Of a DNA stretch of 64,000 bases, positions 1 to 8,920 are shown one piece after another. Source of the DNA: Nitratidesulfovibrio termitidis HI1 (GTDB lineage: Bacteria > Desulfobacterota > Desulfovibrionia > Desulfovibrionales > Desulfovibrionaceae); the NCBI RefSeq assembly GCF_000504305.1, contig NZ_KI632512.1, positions 1,796,250 through 1,860,249 of the forward strand, written 5' to 3'. Under the pieces are notes generated by a model. The model was not told the origin of the DNA. It saw nothing but the letters and a program-made list of their open reading frames with translations, and made no database searches. The position numbers were made by a program, and so were the translations under genes. How positions within the stretch are numbered: the first letter of the stretch is position 1; each line of letters begins with the position of its first letter.

Positions 1-1239
1 CACCGGGTGGCCGTCGTATTCGCCAAGGTACAGGGTAATGTGCCCCTTGAGCCAGAGCAGGGTCAGGAAGGGCACGCCCTGTGCGCGGATGATGGCTTCC
101 TTGCCGTCGGGCGAGGCGCTGCCGAAATCCACGAACCGCCCGGCCCTGGCCTGCGACGCAGAGTTGCGCGGCAACCAGATGCCGAAGGGGGCGAACAGGT
201 CGCGCAGGGTGGCCGAGCAGTCGCGGTCCTCGTACATGCCGCCCCAGCCGTAGGGCTGGCCCATCATGCGGTTGCCGATTTCGGCCATGCGCGCGGCGGA
301 GATGACCAGCGGCTTCATGGCGGCGTACCCGGCGGGCAGGGTGGTTTGCCCCAGCACCGCGCGGCCATCGGCATCGCGCAGGGGCACCAGCACGGTAAGC
401 CCGCCCGGCGATTCCACGGCCACGGGGAATACCGCGCCGATGTGCGCGATGGCGATGAACGTCTGGTTCGGGCTGGTCAGGGCCACGTCGTCGCGCAGCA
501 CGGCGGCATAGCGGCCATTCTGGTACAGGGCGCGGAAGGTGGGGTCGGCCAGGGCCACGTGCTCTGCGGGCACCCAGCCGGAGGCGAAGCCGGTTTCGCA
601 GTACAGCCAGGCCCGGTCCAGCGACACGTGCGAGACGAACACCGGGGTGCCGGTCCACACGGCGGACCGCTGCAAATCGTCAAACGGGTAGCCCTGCCCG
701 GCCTTGTCGGGATTGGCGAACGAGGGGCGCAGGGTGGGCAGTTCGCGCAGGGCGGTATTGCGCACGATGATGCCGCGCTCTGCCAGGGCCGGAAAGGATG
801 CGGCGTCGCAGTTGGCCACCAGCGCGGCAAAACGGCTGGCGTCCCACGGCAGCAGGTTTTCGGCGTGGCCGCGCGTGCGTCCGTCCTTGGTCAGGTAGGG
901 CGCGGTGCGGGCCACCTCGGCAATGGTGACCCCGGTGCGGGTCTGCAACCACGGGGCAAAGAAGCGGGTGTTCCAGCGCTCGTCCTGGGCGGCTTGCGTG
1001 GCGGCATCCAGCAGCGGGCTGTCACCGCCCGCGCGGGCGGCGTACACGGAAAGATCCTGCGGATGGCGTTCCAGTTCGGTGAAGCGCGGCGGCACGACCT
1101 CGCGCGGTCCGCGCCCGGCGCACCCGGACAGAAACAGCGCGGCCAGCATCAGCACGACCAACGCGGTAACAAAGGAACGCGCTGTACCGGACGATTGGCG
1201 GCGGGCATTCGCGGTGGACACTTTCTGCGACATCATCAT
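1..1239 (-). CDS. SH3/NlpC-P60 family lipoprotein peptidase (3' end missing)
   Basis: Probable cell-wall endopeptidase that cuts peptide stems of peptidoglycan, anchored as a lipoprotein. The N-terminus has a hydrophobic stretch ending in LSGC, a lipobox. The middle looks like bacterial SH3 domains (for example the segment around YCETGFASGWVP). The C-terminal NlpC/P60 domain shows YGWGG followed by DCS, with catalytic Cys at about residue 341 and the expected His in GHITLYLGEYDG at about residue 400, just before the window edge. Three ATG codons stand in a row. The GGGAG ribosome site at 1241-1245 is best spaced for the third (1231-1233), so the start may be 3 or 6 bases further in. It reads away from recD2. 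Family assignment is firm; the substrate is inferred. Confidence 0.88.
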   Translation of the reverse strand, partial: MMMSQKVSTANARRQSSGTARSFVTALVVLMLAALFLSGCAGRGPREVVPPRFTELERHPQDLSVYAARAGGDSPLLDAATQAAQDERWNTRFFAPWLQTRTGVTIAEVARTAPYLTKDGRTRGHAENLLPWDASRFAALVANCDAASFPALAERGIIVRNTALRELPTLRPSFANPDKAGQGYPFDDLQRSAVWTGTPVFVSHVSLDRAWLYCETGFASGWVPAEHVALADPTFRALYQNGRYAAVLRDDVALTSPNQTFIAIAHIGAVFPVAVESPGGLTVLVPLRDADGRAVLGQTTLPAGYAAMKPLVISAARMAEIGNRMMGQPYGWGGMYEDRDCSATLRDLFAPFGIWLPRNSASQARAGRFVDFGSASPDGKEAIIRAQGVPFLTLLWLKGHITLYLGEYDGHPV

Positions 1240-1375
1240 TCTCCCTGTTCCGAACGGGCTTCCGGGATTTCTCCCCTTCTTCCATCCCGCACGGCGTGAC
1301 GTGACCATGTTCCCACAGCCTCTGCCCTCACGCCCTACACCACAATTGAAAAGTTTGAAGGAGGGGATAGGGGTT

Positions 1376-1421
1376 CGGGGGAAGGGGAGGAAAATTTTCA
1401 AATTTTCCTCCCCTTCCCCCG
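1376..1421. terminator. Perfect 22-bp hairpin between recD2 and the lipoprotein gene
   Basis: Two 22-base arms (1376-1397 and 1400-1421) are exact reverse complements around the two bases TC. The arms begin CGGGGGAAGGGGAGG and end in an A/T block. It lies just past the recD2 stop on the minus strand and before the next minus-strand start, so it probably ends the recD2 message. The A/T block is inside the stem rather than after it, so termination is inferred. Similar GGGGAAGGGG hairpins occur at 13042-13083 and 31812-31847. Confidence 0.6.
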
Positions 1422-1466
1422 ATTCTTTTCTCTCCCATCCAAAATTCTTCCCGTCCCCTTCCGTCC

Positions 1467-3803
1467 TTACCCCACCCCCACACCCAACGCCAACCGCCGG
1501 GCAAGGCGGGTGTGGCGCTTGTGCATGCGGTTGTTCTTGACGGCCATGGCCAGGGCGCGCGGCTCGCCCACCAGCACCACCAAGCGCTTGCCGCGGGTGA
1601 CGCCGGTGTAGATGAGGTTGCGTTGCAGCAGCATGTAGTGCTGGGTCAGCACGGGGATGACCACGGCGGGGTATTCGGACCCCTGCGACTTGTGCACGGA
1701 GATGGCGTAGGCGGGGACGATCTCGTCCAGTTCTTCCCAGGCGTAGGGCACGTTGCGCTCGTCAAAGCGCACGGTAAGCTGACGCTCCTTGGGGTCCACC
1801 AGGCAGATACGCCCGATGTCTCCGTTGAAGACGTCCTTGTCGTAGTTGTTGCGGATCTGCATCACCTTGTCGTCCAGACGGTACTGACGCTCGCCGCGCT
1901 GCACGCACAGGGTCTGGCCGTTCAGGGCCTGTTGCAGGCGCACGTTCAGGTTGCCCGCGCCCACCGCGCCCTTGTGCATGGGGGTCAGCACCTGGATGTC
2001 GTTGACGGGATGCAGGCCGAAGCGGCGCGGGATGTGGTCGCGCACCAGTTCCACAATCATCTCCACGGCCTTTTCGGGGTCGTCCTGCCGGATGAAATAG
2101 AAGTCGGACAACCGGTCGCGCGAGGATTCCAGCGGGGGCACCTCGCCGTGGTTGATGCGGTGGGCGTTGCAGATGATCTCGCTTTCGGCGGCCTGCCGGA
2201 ACACCTCCACCAGTTCCACCACCGGCACCACGCCGGAGGCAATGACGTCACGCAGGACGTTGCCCGGCCCCACCGAGGGCAACTGGTGCACGTCGCCCAC
2301 GAAGAGCAGCGTGGCGCCCAGCGGCACGGCCTTCAACAGGTGGTACATGAGCATGGTGTCCATCATGGACGCCTCGTCCACCACCAGCAGGCCGCAGGCA
2401 AGGGGGTTGTCCTCGTTGCGGGCGAAGCCGTCTTCCTTGGGGCTGTATTCCAGCAGGCGGTGGATGGTCTTGGATTCGCGCCCGCTGGTCTCGGACATGC
2501 GCTTGGCGGCGCGGCCCGTGGGCGCGGCCAGCAGGATCTTGGCGCGCGTTTCGGCAAAGACCTTGATGATGGCGTTGATGATGGTGGTCTTGCCGGTACC
2601 GGGGCCGCCGGTAAGCACCATGACCTTGGAACGGGTGGCGGTGCGCACGGCCTCCAGTTGCTCCGGCGCGAGGGTGATGGACAGCTTGGCCAGCACCTCG
2701 GTGATGACCGCCTCCGGGTCTTCGAAATGCACGGCTTTCGGCGAGCGCAGCACCCGTTGCAGGTAGTAGGCGATCTTGGTTTCGTAATGATGGTAGCGGG
2801 AAAGGAACACCCCGAGCTCGCCGTCCATTTCCTCGATGACAATGCGCTCCTCAATCTCCAGGGTGCGCAGGGCGTCTTCCACGAGGTCGGCGCGGATGTC
2901 CAGTTGGTCCGAGGTGTGGGTGATCAGCGCGTCGTGCGGCACATAGACGTGGCCGTCGTCGTTCAGGCGTTGCAGGGTGTACAGGGTGCCCGCCTCTGCC
3001 CGCAGTTCGCTGTCGCGCGAAAAACCCAGCTTTTCCGCCACGGTGTCGGCGGTATGAAAGCCGATGCCGTGGATGTCCATGGCCAGGCGGTAGGGATTCT
3101 CGCGGACTACGGAAAGCGCCTGCTGCCCGTAATGGCGGTAGATGCGCACGGCGTAGGCGGTGCTGACCCCGTGCGGCTGCAGGAACATGATCAGGTCGCG
3201 GATGCCCTGATGGTCGGACCAGCCCGCCTTGATGCGTTCCAGCGTCTTGCCGCCCACCCCGCTGACCCGCAGCAGCTTGTCCGGTTCCTCGTCCAGCACG
3301 CGGAAGGTGTCCTCGCCGAAGGCATCGACGATGCGCGCGGCCATGGATTCGCCCACGCCCTTGATGAGGCCGGAGCCGAGATAGTGGCGAATGCCCTCCA
3401 CGGATGCGGGCAGCAGGTTCTCGTAGTTCTCCATGGAAAACTGCCGCCCGAAGCGCGGGTTGTTCACCCAGCGGCCCACCAGCTTCAGCGATGCCCCCGG
3501 CTGCGGCGAGACCATGTGCCCCACCACGCTGATCATGTCGCCCTTGGGCAGCGGGCGCAGGCGCAGCACGGTGTAGCCGTTTTCCTCGTTGTGGAAGATG
3601 ACGCGGTCGAGCACGCCGGAAAGCTGTTCCGGGGCGTCCTGCGCCTCTTGCATGGCGGCCAGCATGGGCGCGACCTTGCCGGATGCGGCGGGGGCGGCTG
3701 GCTGGGGACCGGATGCCGCGCCAGCCTGCGGCCCCGTCGGGGTCTGCCGGGCGGCGGAACGGGAAAATCGGGAGGAACGCGGGTTGCGCGGGTCGTGCTG
3801 CAT
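1467..3803 (-). CDS. recD2: RecD2-type ATP-dependent 5'-3' DNA helicase
   Basis: A 778-residue superfamily 1B helicase of the RecD2/TraA type, acting in DNA repair without RecBC. In order: an N-terminal OB-like part (from about SGVLDRVIFHNEENGY), tandem helix-hairpin-helix segments (GLIKGVGESMA, LLRVSGVGGKTLERI), Walker A GGPGTGKTT with Lys near 405, Walker B VVDEAS near 476, and a C-terminal UvrD_C_2-like domain with YAISVHKSQGSEYP. Length fits the family (about 720-800). The frame stays open to 3992, but I start at 3803 (MQHDPRN) because upstream residues look non-coding. No strong ribosome site is visible there, so the start is the least certain point. Confidence 0.93.
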   Translation of the reverse strand: MQHDPRNPRSSRFSRSAARQTPTGPQAGAASGPQPAAPAASGKVAPMLAAMQEAQDAPEQLSGVLDRVIFHNEENGYTVLRLRPLPKGDMISVVGHMVSPQPGASLKLVGRWVNNPRFGRQFSMENYENLLPASVEGIRHYLGSGLIKGVGESMAARIVDAFGEDTFRVLDEEPDKLLRVSGVGGKTLERIKAGWSDHQGIRDLIMFLQPHGVSTAYAVRIYRHYGQQALSVVRENPYRLAMDIHGIGFHTADTVAEKLGFSRDSELRAEAGTLYTLQRLNDDGHVYVPHDALITHTSDQLDIRADLVEDALRTLEIEERIVIEEMDGELGVFLSRYHHYETKIAYYLQRVLRSPKAVHFEDPEAVITEVLAKLSITLAPEQLEAVRTATRSKVMVLTGGPGTGKTTIINAIIKVFAETRAKILLAAPTGRAAKRMSETSGRESKTIHRLLEYSPKEDGFARNEDNPLACGLLVVDEASMMDTMLMYHLLKAVPLGATLLFVGDVHQLPSVGPGNVLRDVIASGVVPVVELVEVFRQAAESEIICNAHRINHGEVPPLESSRDRLSDFYFIRQDDPEKAVEMIVELVRDHIPRRFGLHPVNDIQVLTPMHKGAVGAGNLNVRLQQALNGQTLCVQRGERQYRLDDKVMQIRNNYDKDVFNGDIGRICLVDPKERQLTVRFDERNVPYAWEELDEIVPAYAISVHKSQGSEYPAVVIPVLTQHYMLLQRNLIYTGVTRGKRLVVLVGEPRALAMAVKNNRMHKRHTRLARRLALGVGVG

Positions 3804-4406
3804 GAGATGTCCGGTTGGGGGGGCGAAAAGGGCGGGCCGGATGCGCAAGGATGCGCCGGAATGCCATGCCTTGGGTGGCACGCGCCGGTACGGCATGCGT
3901 TCGGGTGGCACCCGTTCGGGCAGATGCGGGGTGCGGCGCGAGCCGCCATGGCCCATATCGGCGGCAGTCGCAGGATGCCGACAGTTCTGCAACAGCCCCT
4001 AGCCGCTCATGCCGTACCCGTCAAGGATGGTGCGGCAGTCGGGCCGTCCGGCGGGGCGAAGCCGCATGGCCGACGACTCCGCGCGCCGGACACACGGCAC
4101 GCACGGGACGTACGCCCCCTCTGCCGCCGCTTTACATGGTCTTTCAGCCTGCCTGCCGCGAAATCTAATTGTATCCCAAAAAAATGAATGCCAAAACGGG
4201 TATAGCGGGACAAACCCCGCATGCGTCCATGAGTCTGAGTGCCTGGGCGACGGCGCGTCGCCCTCGGGCACGCAGCCAGACATTCGGCCCAAACATGCGC
4301 CCATGCATGGGGCAGGTCCACCCGCCTTCGGCAGGACAGGCCGGATACGGACATGTTCCGCTCCTGCCGCATACGCGGATAAAACACGCCATACCGGGGG
4401 AATAGC
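3804..4406. other. 603-bp intergenic region between divergent recD2 and fecR-like gene
   Basis: No convincing gene. The region separates two divergent genes and must hold both promoters. It is GC-rich except for an A/T-rich patch near 4160-4200 (around AATTGTATCCCAAAAAAATG), the best place to look for promoter elements. I could not assign a clear -35/-10 pair. Confidence 0.4.
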
Positions 4407-4883
4407 ATGCGCATCATACGTCTGCCTGTCCGCGTGCCGCTGGCACTGCCGACGCTGCTGGCCTCACTGACCCTGGTCCTCGTCCTTGGTGCATCCGTCA
4501 CATGGGCGGAAGCGCCCGCCGCCAACTTCCGCTCGGTGTCCGGCACGGTCAGCGTGGAACGCGCGGGCGCAAGCTCGGTTCCCGCGCCGGGTGATCCGCT
4601 GCTGGTGGGCGACATCCTGCGCACCGGTCCGGACGGCAAGGCCGGAGTCAGCTTTCAGGACGGCTCACGCATCGCCGTGGGGCCGGGATCGGAACTGACG
4701 GTGCAGTCCTACCGCTTCGTGCCGCTGGAAAAGGACTACGACTTCGACGTGTACATGCAGCGCGGCGAGGCGGCCTATTCTTCCGGCCGGCTGGCCAAGC
4801 TGGCGCCCGATGCCGTCAGGTTCCGCACGCCGCAGGCCGCCGTGGGCGTGCGCGGCACCCGCTTTCTCATCCACGCCGAATAG
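4407..4883 (+). CDS. FecR-domain secreted protein
   Basis: A 158-residue exported protein with a signal peptide (hydrophobic core about residues 12-33, ending WAEA) followed by one FecR domain. Visible FecR features are the VSGTVSVERAG start, the LLVGDILRTGPDGKAGVSFQDGS block and the VRTPQAAVGVRGT-like end (here RFRTPQAAVGVRGTRFLI). FecR domains outside iron sensing are common next to OmpA and CHASE2 proteins and probably act as periplasmic sensory or scaffold modules. The ribosome site GGGGGA lies 5 bases before ATG. It begins a three-gene cluster with the OmpA lipoprotein (10-bp gap) and the CHASE2-HD protein. The function of this copy is inferred only. Confidence 0.88.
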   Translation: MRIIRLPVRVPLALPTLLASLTLVLVLGASVTWAEAPAANFRSVSGTVSVERAGASSVPAPGDPLLVGDILRTGPDGKAGVSFQDGSRIAVGPGSELTVQSYRFVPLEKDYDFDVYMQRGEAAYSSGRLAKLAPDAVRFRTPQAAVGVRGTRFLIHAE

Positions 4884-4892
4884 GGGGGCACC

Positions 4893-5477
4893 ATGCGTAC
4901 GCTGTTATCCATCCTTTTGCTGTGTCTCGCGCTGGGGGCCTGCGCGCCCAAGACCACGGTAGTGCTGATGCCGGACGACGACGGCAGCGTGGGTCGGGTG
5001 GTGGTGAAGGCGGGCGGGGCCGAACAACCCCTGGCCGCCGCCAACGAATCCACCCAGGTGACCGACAAGCCCGCCCCGCCCACAGTGATGCCGCACCAGG
5101 AAATTGTCCGCATCTTTGGCAGCACGCTGGCCGCCATGCCGGAATCGCCCAAGAGCTTTCTGCTGTACTTCCCCACCGGCTCCACCGCGCCGGACCCCGC
5201 CTCGCTGCCGGCGCTGGACGAGGCCGCCGCCGACATCACCCGCCGCGCCGTAAGCAACGTTTCGGTCATCGGGCACAGCGACAGCGCGGGCGACCCCGCC
5301 GCCAACCAGAAGCTGTCCATGGCCCGGGCAGACGCCGTGCGCCGCATGCTGGAAGCGCGCGGAGTGCCCGGTGACGCCATGGCGCTTTCCGGCCACGGGG
5401 CCAACGACCCGCTGGTGCCCACCGCACCCGGCGTGGCCGAGGCCAGGAACAGGCGGGTGGAAATCCTGGTCCGCTAG
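4893..5477 (+). CDS. OmpA-family lipoprotein
   Basis: A 194-residue lipoprotein. The signal ends with the lipobox LALGAC (Cys at residue 17). The C-terminal half is an OmpA/MotB peptidoglycan-binding domain, with LLYFPTGS at its start, a VSVIGHSDSAGDP block, and LSMARADAVRRML followed by the usual NRRVEI end. It should tether a complex to the murein from the outer or inner membrane. It sits 10 bp after the FecR gene and 21 bp before the CHASE2-HD gene, so the three are probably one operon. GGGGG 6 bases before ATG serves as the ribosome site. Confidence 0.88.
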   Translation: MRTLLSILLLCLALGACAPKTTVVLMPDDDGSVGRVVVKAGGAEQPLAAANESTQVTDKPAPPTVMPHQEIVRIFGSTLAAMPESPKSFLLYFPTGSTAPDPASLPALDEAAADITRRAVSNVSVIGHSDSAGDPAANQKLSMARADAVRRMLEARGVPGDAMALSGHGANDPLVPTAPGVAEARNRRVEILVR

Positions 5478-5498
5478 AGTTTTCGGACACGGTATCTC

Positions 5499-7562
5499 AT
5501 GTCCACGCCCGTCAAACCCGCATCCCGCCCGGCTGCCATTTCGCGCCAGCGGCTGGTGGCCGCCGTCACCGTGGCCGGGCTGCTGCTGGCAGTGCTGTTC
5601 TGCCTGGCAGAGCCAGAACTGGTGCAGCTTGCGGACAACCGCATCCTGGACGGGCTGACCCGCCGCATGGTGCACGACGCCGCGCCAGCGCACCCGGACA
5701 GGGTGGTCATCGTGGACATCGACGAGGAAAGCCTGGCCGTGGCGGGGCAGTGGCCGTGGCCGCGCTATCTCACCGGCGGCATCGTGCGTCGGGTGTCTGC
5801 CGCCCGGCCCATGGGGGTGGGAGTGGACGTCCTGTTCTCCGAACCGGACCGCACCTCCATCGCCACCATCCGCAACGCCTTTCGGCGCGACTTCGGGCTG
5901 GACATCGCCATCACCGGCGTGCCGCGCGGCATGGAGGACAACGACGCCTACTTCGGCAGCGTGCTTGCCGGGGCGGAAGCCGTGGGCGCGGTGATGCACC
6001 TGTTCGACCTTGTCACCCCGGACCCCGAAAACCTGCCGCGTCCCGTACACGTGACCGGAGAAACCACCGCCATCGACCCGGCGGAGGCCACCGGCATCCT
6101 GTGCAACACCGGCCCCATTCAGGCCGGGCTGGCCGCGTCCGGGTTCATCAACGTGGAAAAGGACGAGGATGGCAGCATTCGCCGCGTGCCCCTGCTGCAC
6201 CGTTTTCAGGGGCAGTACTACCCCAGCCTGGCGCTTGCCCTGTTCATGCAGGCGCGCGATCTGCGCGAGGTACGCGTGGAAACGGACGCGCTGGGGCCGC
6301 TGCTGGTGGTGGGCACGGCGCGCATGCCGGTGGACCGGGCGGCGCGCATGCGGCTGCGCTTTTCCGGCGGCGCGCGGGCGCACCGTTTCGTCCCGGCGGC
6401 GGAGGTGCTGCGCGGCACGCACGACCCGGCCCTGTTCGAAGGCCGCATGGTCATCGTGGGGTCCAGCGCGGCACGGCTCAACGACCTGCACCACACCCCG
6501 GTATCGGCCAACTACCCCGGCACCGAAGTGCACGCCGTGGCCCTGGACAATCTGTTCGACGGCAACCCCCTGCGCGAGCCGGAACATGCGGCGGCATACC
6601 GGTTCGCTCCGTCGGCGCTGGTCATCCTGCTGGCCGGGCTGCTGTTCCTGCGGGCCGGGCCGTTGCAGGCGGGGGTCGCCACGCTGGCCGCTGCCCTGGT
6701 CATGCCTGCCACAGGATACGCGCTGTTCGCGTGGCGGGGCATTGCCCTGCCCATGGCCGCCCCGGTGCTGGCCGCGCTGGTGCAAGGGGCGCTGCTGTCC
6801 CTCGCGCTGTACGCGCGGGAGCGGCGCATGGCCTACGTGCGGCTGCGCCAACTGAACCACGCCCGGCAGATGACCCTGGAATCCATGACCGCCGTGGCCG
6901 AAAGCCGCGACGAGATCAGCGGCGCGCACATCAAGCGCACCCAGCACTACGTGCGGGCGCTGGCCGAAGCCCTGCGGGATATGGGCGGCAAGGAGACCTA
7001 CCCCCAGCTGACCGAAGACTACATTGAACTGCTGTTCCACTCCGCGCCGCTGCACGACGTGGGCAAGGTGGCCGTGCCCGACAGCGTGCTGTTCAAGCCT
7101 GCCAAGCTCACCGAGGAGGAATACGCGGTAATCCGCCAGCACGTGCGCCACGGCCGGAACATCATCGCCAACGCCGCGCAGGGCATGGAGGACGACGCCT
7201 TCCTGCACCTGGCTGCAGAAATAGCCTGGAGCCACCACGAAAAATGGGACGGTTCCGGCTACATGGAAGGCCTTGCGGGCGAGGCCATTCCCCTTTCCGG
7301 CCGCCTGATGGCCCTGGCCGACGTGTACGACGCCCTGATCTGCGCCCGGCAGTACAAGCCCGCCTTCCCCCACGCCAGGGTGCGCGAGATGATCCTGCAA
7401 GGCCGGGGCACCCACTTCGACCCCGCCGTGGTGGACGCCTTCCTGCTGGCCGAAGAAGAATTCAAGCGCATCGCCACCACTTACCGCGACACCGAGCCCA
7501 GGCCCGTGTCCGTGCCGGGGCTGTCCGGCGCCGAGATGCTGCCGGGCGACCCCAGGCAGTGA
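5499..7562 (+). CDS. CHASE2 sensor with cytoplasmic HD-GYP-like phosphodiesterase domain
   Basis: A 687-residue membrane sensor. An N-terminal TM helix (about 25-45) leads to a periplasmic CHASE2 domain (about 50-360, with VVIVDIDEESL and the later GRMVIVGSSAARLND). Three TM helices follow (about 370-440), then an HD domain. The HD part has HDVGK and HHEKWDGSGY plus ALADVYDAL, so it resembles HD-GYP c-di-GMP phosphodiesterases, but GYP is GYM here. The expected job is to turn an envelope signal into second-messenger breakdown or another phosphohydrolase output. Placement after FecR and OmpA genes suggests these supply the envelope input. Activity on c-di-GMP is not proven by sequence because of the altered GYP motif. 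Confidence 0.88.
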   Translation: MSTPVKPASRPAAISRQRLVAAVTVAGLLLAVLFCLAEPELVQLADNRILDGLTRRMVHDAAPAHPDRVVIVDIDEESLAVAGQWPWPRYLTGGIVRRVSAARPMGVGVDVLFSEPDRTSIATIRNAFRRDFGLDIAITGVPRGMEDNDAYFGSVLAGAEAVGAVMHLFDLVTPDPENLPRPVHVTGETTAIDPAEATGILCNTGPIQAGLAASGFINVEKDEDGSIRRVPLLHRFQGQYYPSLALALFMQARDLREVRVETDALGPLLVVGTARMPVDRAARMRLRFSGGARAHRFVPAAEVLRGTHDPALFEGRMVIVGSSAARLNDLHHTPVSANYPGTEVHAVALDNLFDGNPLREPEHAAAYRFAPSALVILLAGLLFLRAGPLQAGVATLAAALVMPATGYALFAWRGIALPMAAPVLAALVQGALLSLALYARERRMAYVRLRQLNHARQMTLESMTAVAESRDEISGAHIKRTQHYVRALAEALRDMGGKETYPQLTEDYIELLFHSAPLHDVGKVAVPDSVLFKPAKLTEEEYAVIRQHVRHGRNIIANAAQGMEDDAFLHLAAEIAWSHHEKWDGSGYMEGLAGEAIPLSGRLMALADVYDALICARQYKPAFPHARVREMILQGRGTHFDPAVVDAFLLAEEEFKRIATTYRDTEPRPVSVPGLSGAEMLPGDPRQ

Positions 7563-7576
7563 GCTGCAAGACGCCC

Positions 7577-7619
7577 ACGGCGGACGCTCCTTCCGGAACG
7601 TCCGCCGTGTTCTTTTTTT
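7577..7619 (+). terminator. Rho-independent terminator after the CHASE2-HD gene
   Basis: A 10-bp perfect stem (ACGGCGGACG / CGTCCGCCGT) with a 12-base loop, followed by TGTTCTTTTTTT. It starts 15 bp after the stop codon and is a textbook terminator for the fecR-ompA-CHASE2 operon. Confidence 0.9.
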
Positions 7620-7653
7620 ACTGCACGCAACAGCGGATGACTTTTGCGAAGTT

Positions 7654-7783
7654 CCCAGATTGAGGAGTTTTGCCTTTCCGGCGAGGAAAACGCGTTTTTT
7701 GCGAAGGGAGTGTACTCTTCTCGTACTCGACCGGAGCAAAAAACGCGTTTGACGACGCCGGAAGGCAAAAGAACCAATCTGGG
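7654..7783. repeat. 130-bp nested inverted repeat between convergent genes
   Basis: Three stem blocks pair across one centre: CCCAGATTG (7654-7662) with 7775-7783; the block around TTTTGCCTTTCCGGCG (7668-7683) with 7756-7770, with one bulged T; and AAACGCGTTTTTTGC (7688-7702) with 7736-7750. The loop holds GTACTCTTCTCGTAC. It lies between the CHASE2-HD terminator and the 3' end of aroC on the opposite strand. It may work as the aroC terminator or be a repeat element. No target-site duplication flanks it. Confidence 0.75.
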
Positions 7784-7791
7784 GGCTTCGC

Positions 7792-8853
7792 TTAACCCAT
7801 GCGACGCTGAAGGAGGAGACTGTCCGCCAACACCAGCGCCATCATGGCCTTCAGCACCGGCACCACGCGCGGGATGGCGCAGATGTCGTGGCGACCGCCC
7901 ACGCGCAGCGGCGCGGGCCTGCCATTGGTATCGATGGTGATCTGTTCCTGCGCGATGGACGGGATGGGCTTCACCGACGCGCGCACCACGATGGGTTGCC
8001 CGTTGGAGATGCCACCCAGAATGCCCCCGGCATGGTTGGTGTGGAAGCCGCCGGGGATGATGGGGTCGTTGTTCTCGCTGCCGCGCAGGCGCGCCGCCTC
8101 AAGTCCGGCGCCTATCTCCACGGCCTTCACCGCGCCCACGGACATCAGGGCGTGGGCCAGCAGGGCGTCCAACTTGTCGAACACCGGTTCGCCGAGGCCT
8201 GCGGGCACGCCGGTGGCTTCCACCTGCACGATGCCGCCCAGGGTGTCGCCCTCGGCCCGCACGTCGTGAATCAGCGATTCCCACGCGGGCACCACGTCCG
8301 GGTCGGGCGAAAAGAACATCCGCTCCTGCGCGCCCGCCGGGTCCACGACATCGGCGGGCACGCTGCCGATCTCCACGGTGTAGGCGCGCACCTCGATATC
8401 GTGCATGGCCAGCAGGGCCAGCGCCACGGCGCCGCCCGCCACTCGGGAGACGGTTTCGCGCCCCGACGCCCTGCCGCCGCCGCGAAAGTCGCGCAGGCCG
8501 TACTTGGCGTCGTAGGTGATGTCCGCGTGGCCGGGGCGATACAGCTTGGCCAGGTCGCCGTAGTCACGCGAGCGCTGGTCTTCGTTGGCGATGTGGAAGC
8601 CGATGGGTGTGCCGGTGGTGACCCCTTCGAACACGCCGGAAAGCAGGCGCACGGTGTCCGATTCCTTGCGTGCCGTGCCTGCAAGGCCTGCGGATGCGCT
8701 GCCGGGGCGGCGCAGGTCCAGTTCGCGCTGGATGATCGATTCGTCCAGCGGCACCCCGGCGGGGCAGCCGTCCACCACACCGCCAAGGCCGGGGCCGTGC
8801 GATTCGCCGTAGGTGGTCAGCCGGAAGATGCGACCGAAGGTGTTGCCGCTCAT
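7792..8853 (-). CDS. aroC: Chorismate synthase
   Basis: A 353-residue enzyme that makes chorismate from 5-enolpyruvylshikimate 3-phosphate, the last common step to aromatic amino acids; it uses reduced FMN. Signatures are GESHGPGLGGVVDGCPAG near the N-terminus, the RPGHADITYDAKYGLRDFRGGGR block, and GRHDICAIPRVVPVLKAM near the end. Length fits the family. AGGAG stands 5 bases before the ATG. Minus-strand neighbours upstream are a universal stress protein and shikimate kinase, so two steps of the shikimate pathway are linked here. Confidence 0.97.
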   Translation of the reverse strand: MSGNTFGRIFRLTTYGESHGPGLGGVVDGCPAGVPLDESIIQRELDLRRPGSASAGLAGTARKESDTVRLLSGVFEGVTTGTPIGFHIANEDQRSRDYGDLAKLYRPGHADITYDAKYGLRDFRGGGRASGRETVSRVAGGAVALALLAMHDIEVRAYTVEIGSVPADVVDPAGAQERMFFSPDPDVVPAWESLIHDVRAEGDTLGGIVQVEATGVPAGLGEPVFDKLDALLAHALMSVGAVKAVEIGAGLEAARLRGSENNDPIIPGGFHTNHAGGILGGISNGQPIVVRASVKPIPSIAQEQITIDTNGRPAPLRVGGRHDICAIPRVVPVLKAMMALVLADSLLLQRRMG

Positions 8854-8920
8854 GGATGCTCCTGTCTGCCGGGACGCGCGGGTTTATCCCGCGCTCTCCC
8901 GAAGGGCCCGAAAATGTTTG

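Noticed and set aside
1512-4187. Very long plus-strand frame opposite recD2
   Set aside because: It mirrors the true helicase gene, has no family motifs and an His/Gly/Val-rich composition typical of the antisense of GC-rich genes.
4905-7739. 944-codon minus-strand frame opposite ompA-CHASE2
   Set aside because: The plus strand carries clear OmpA, CHASE2 and HD motifs; the reverse frame has none.
7654-7783. Calling the inverted repeat a transposable element
   Set aside because: No target-site duplication or transposase; kept as an unclassified inverted repeat.
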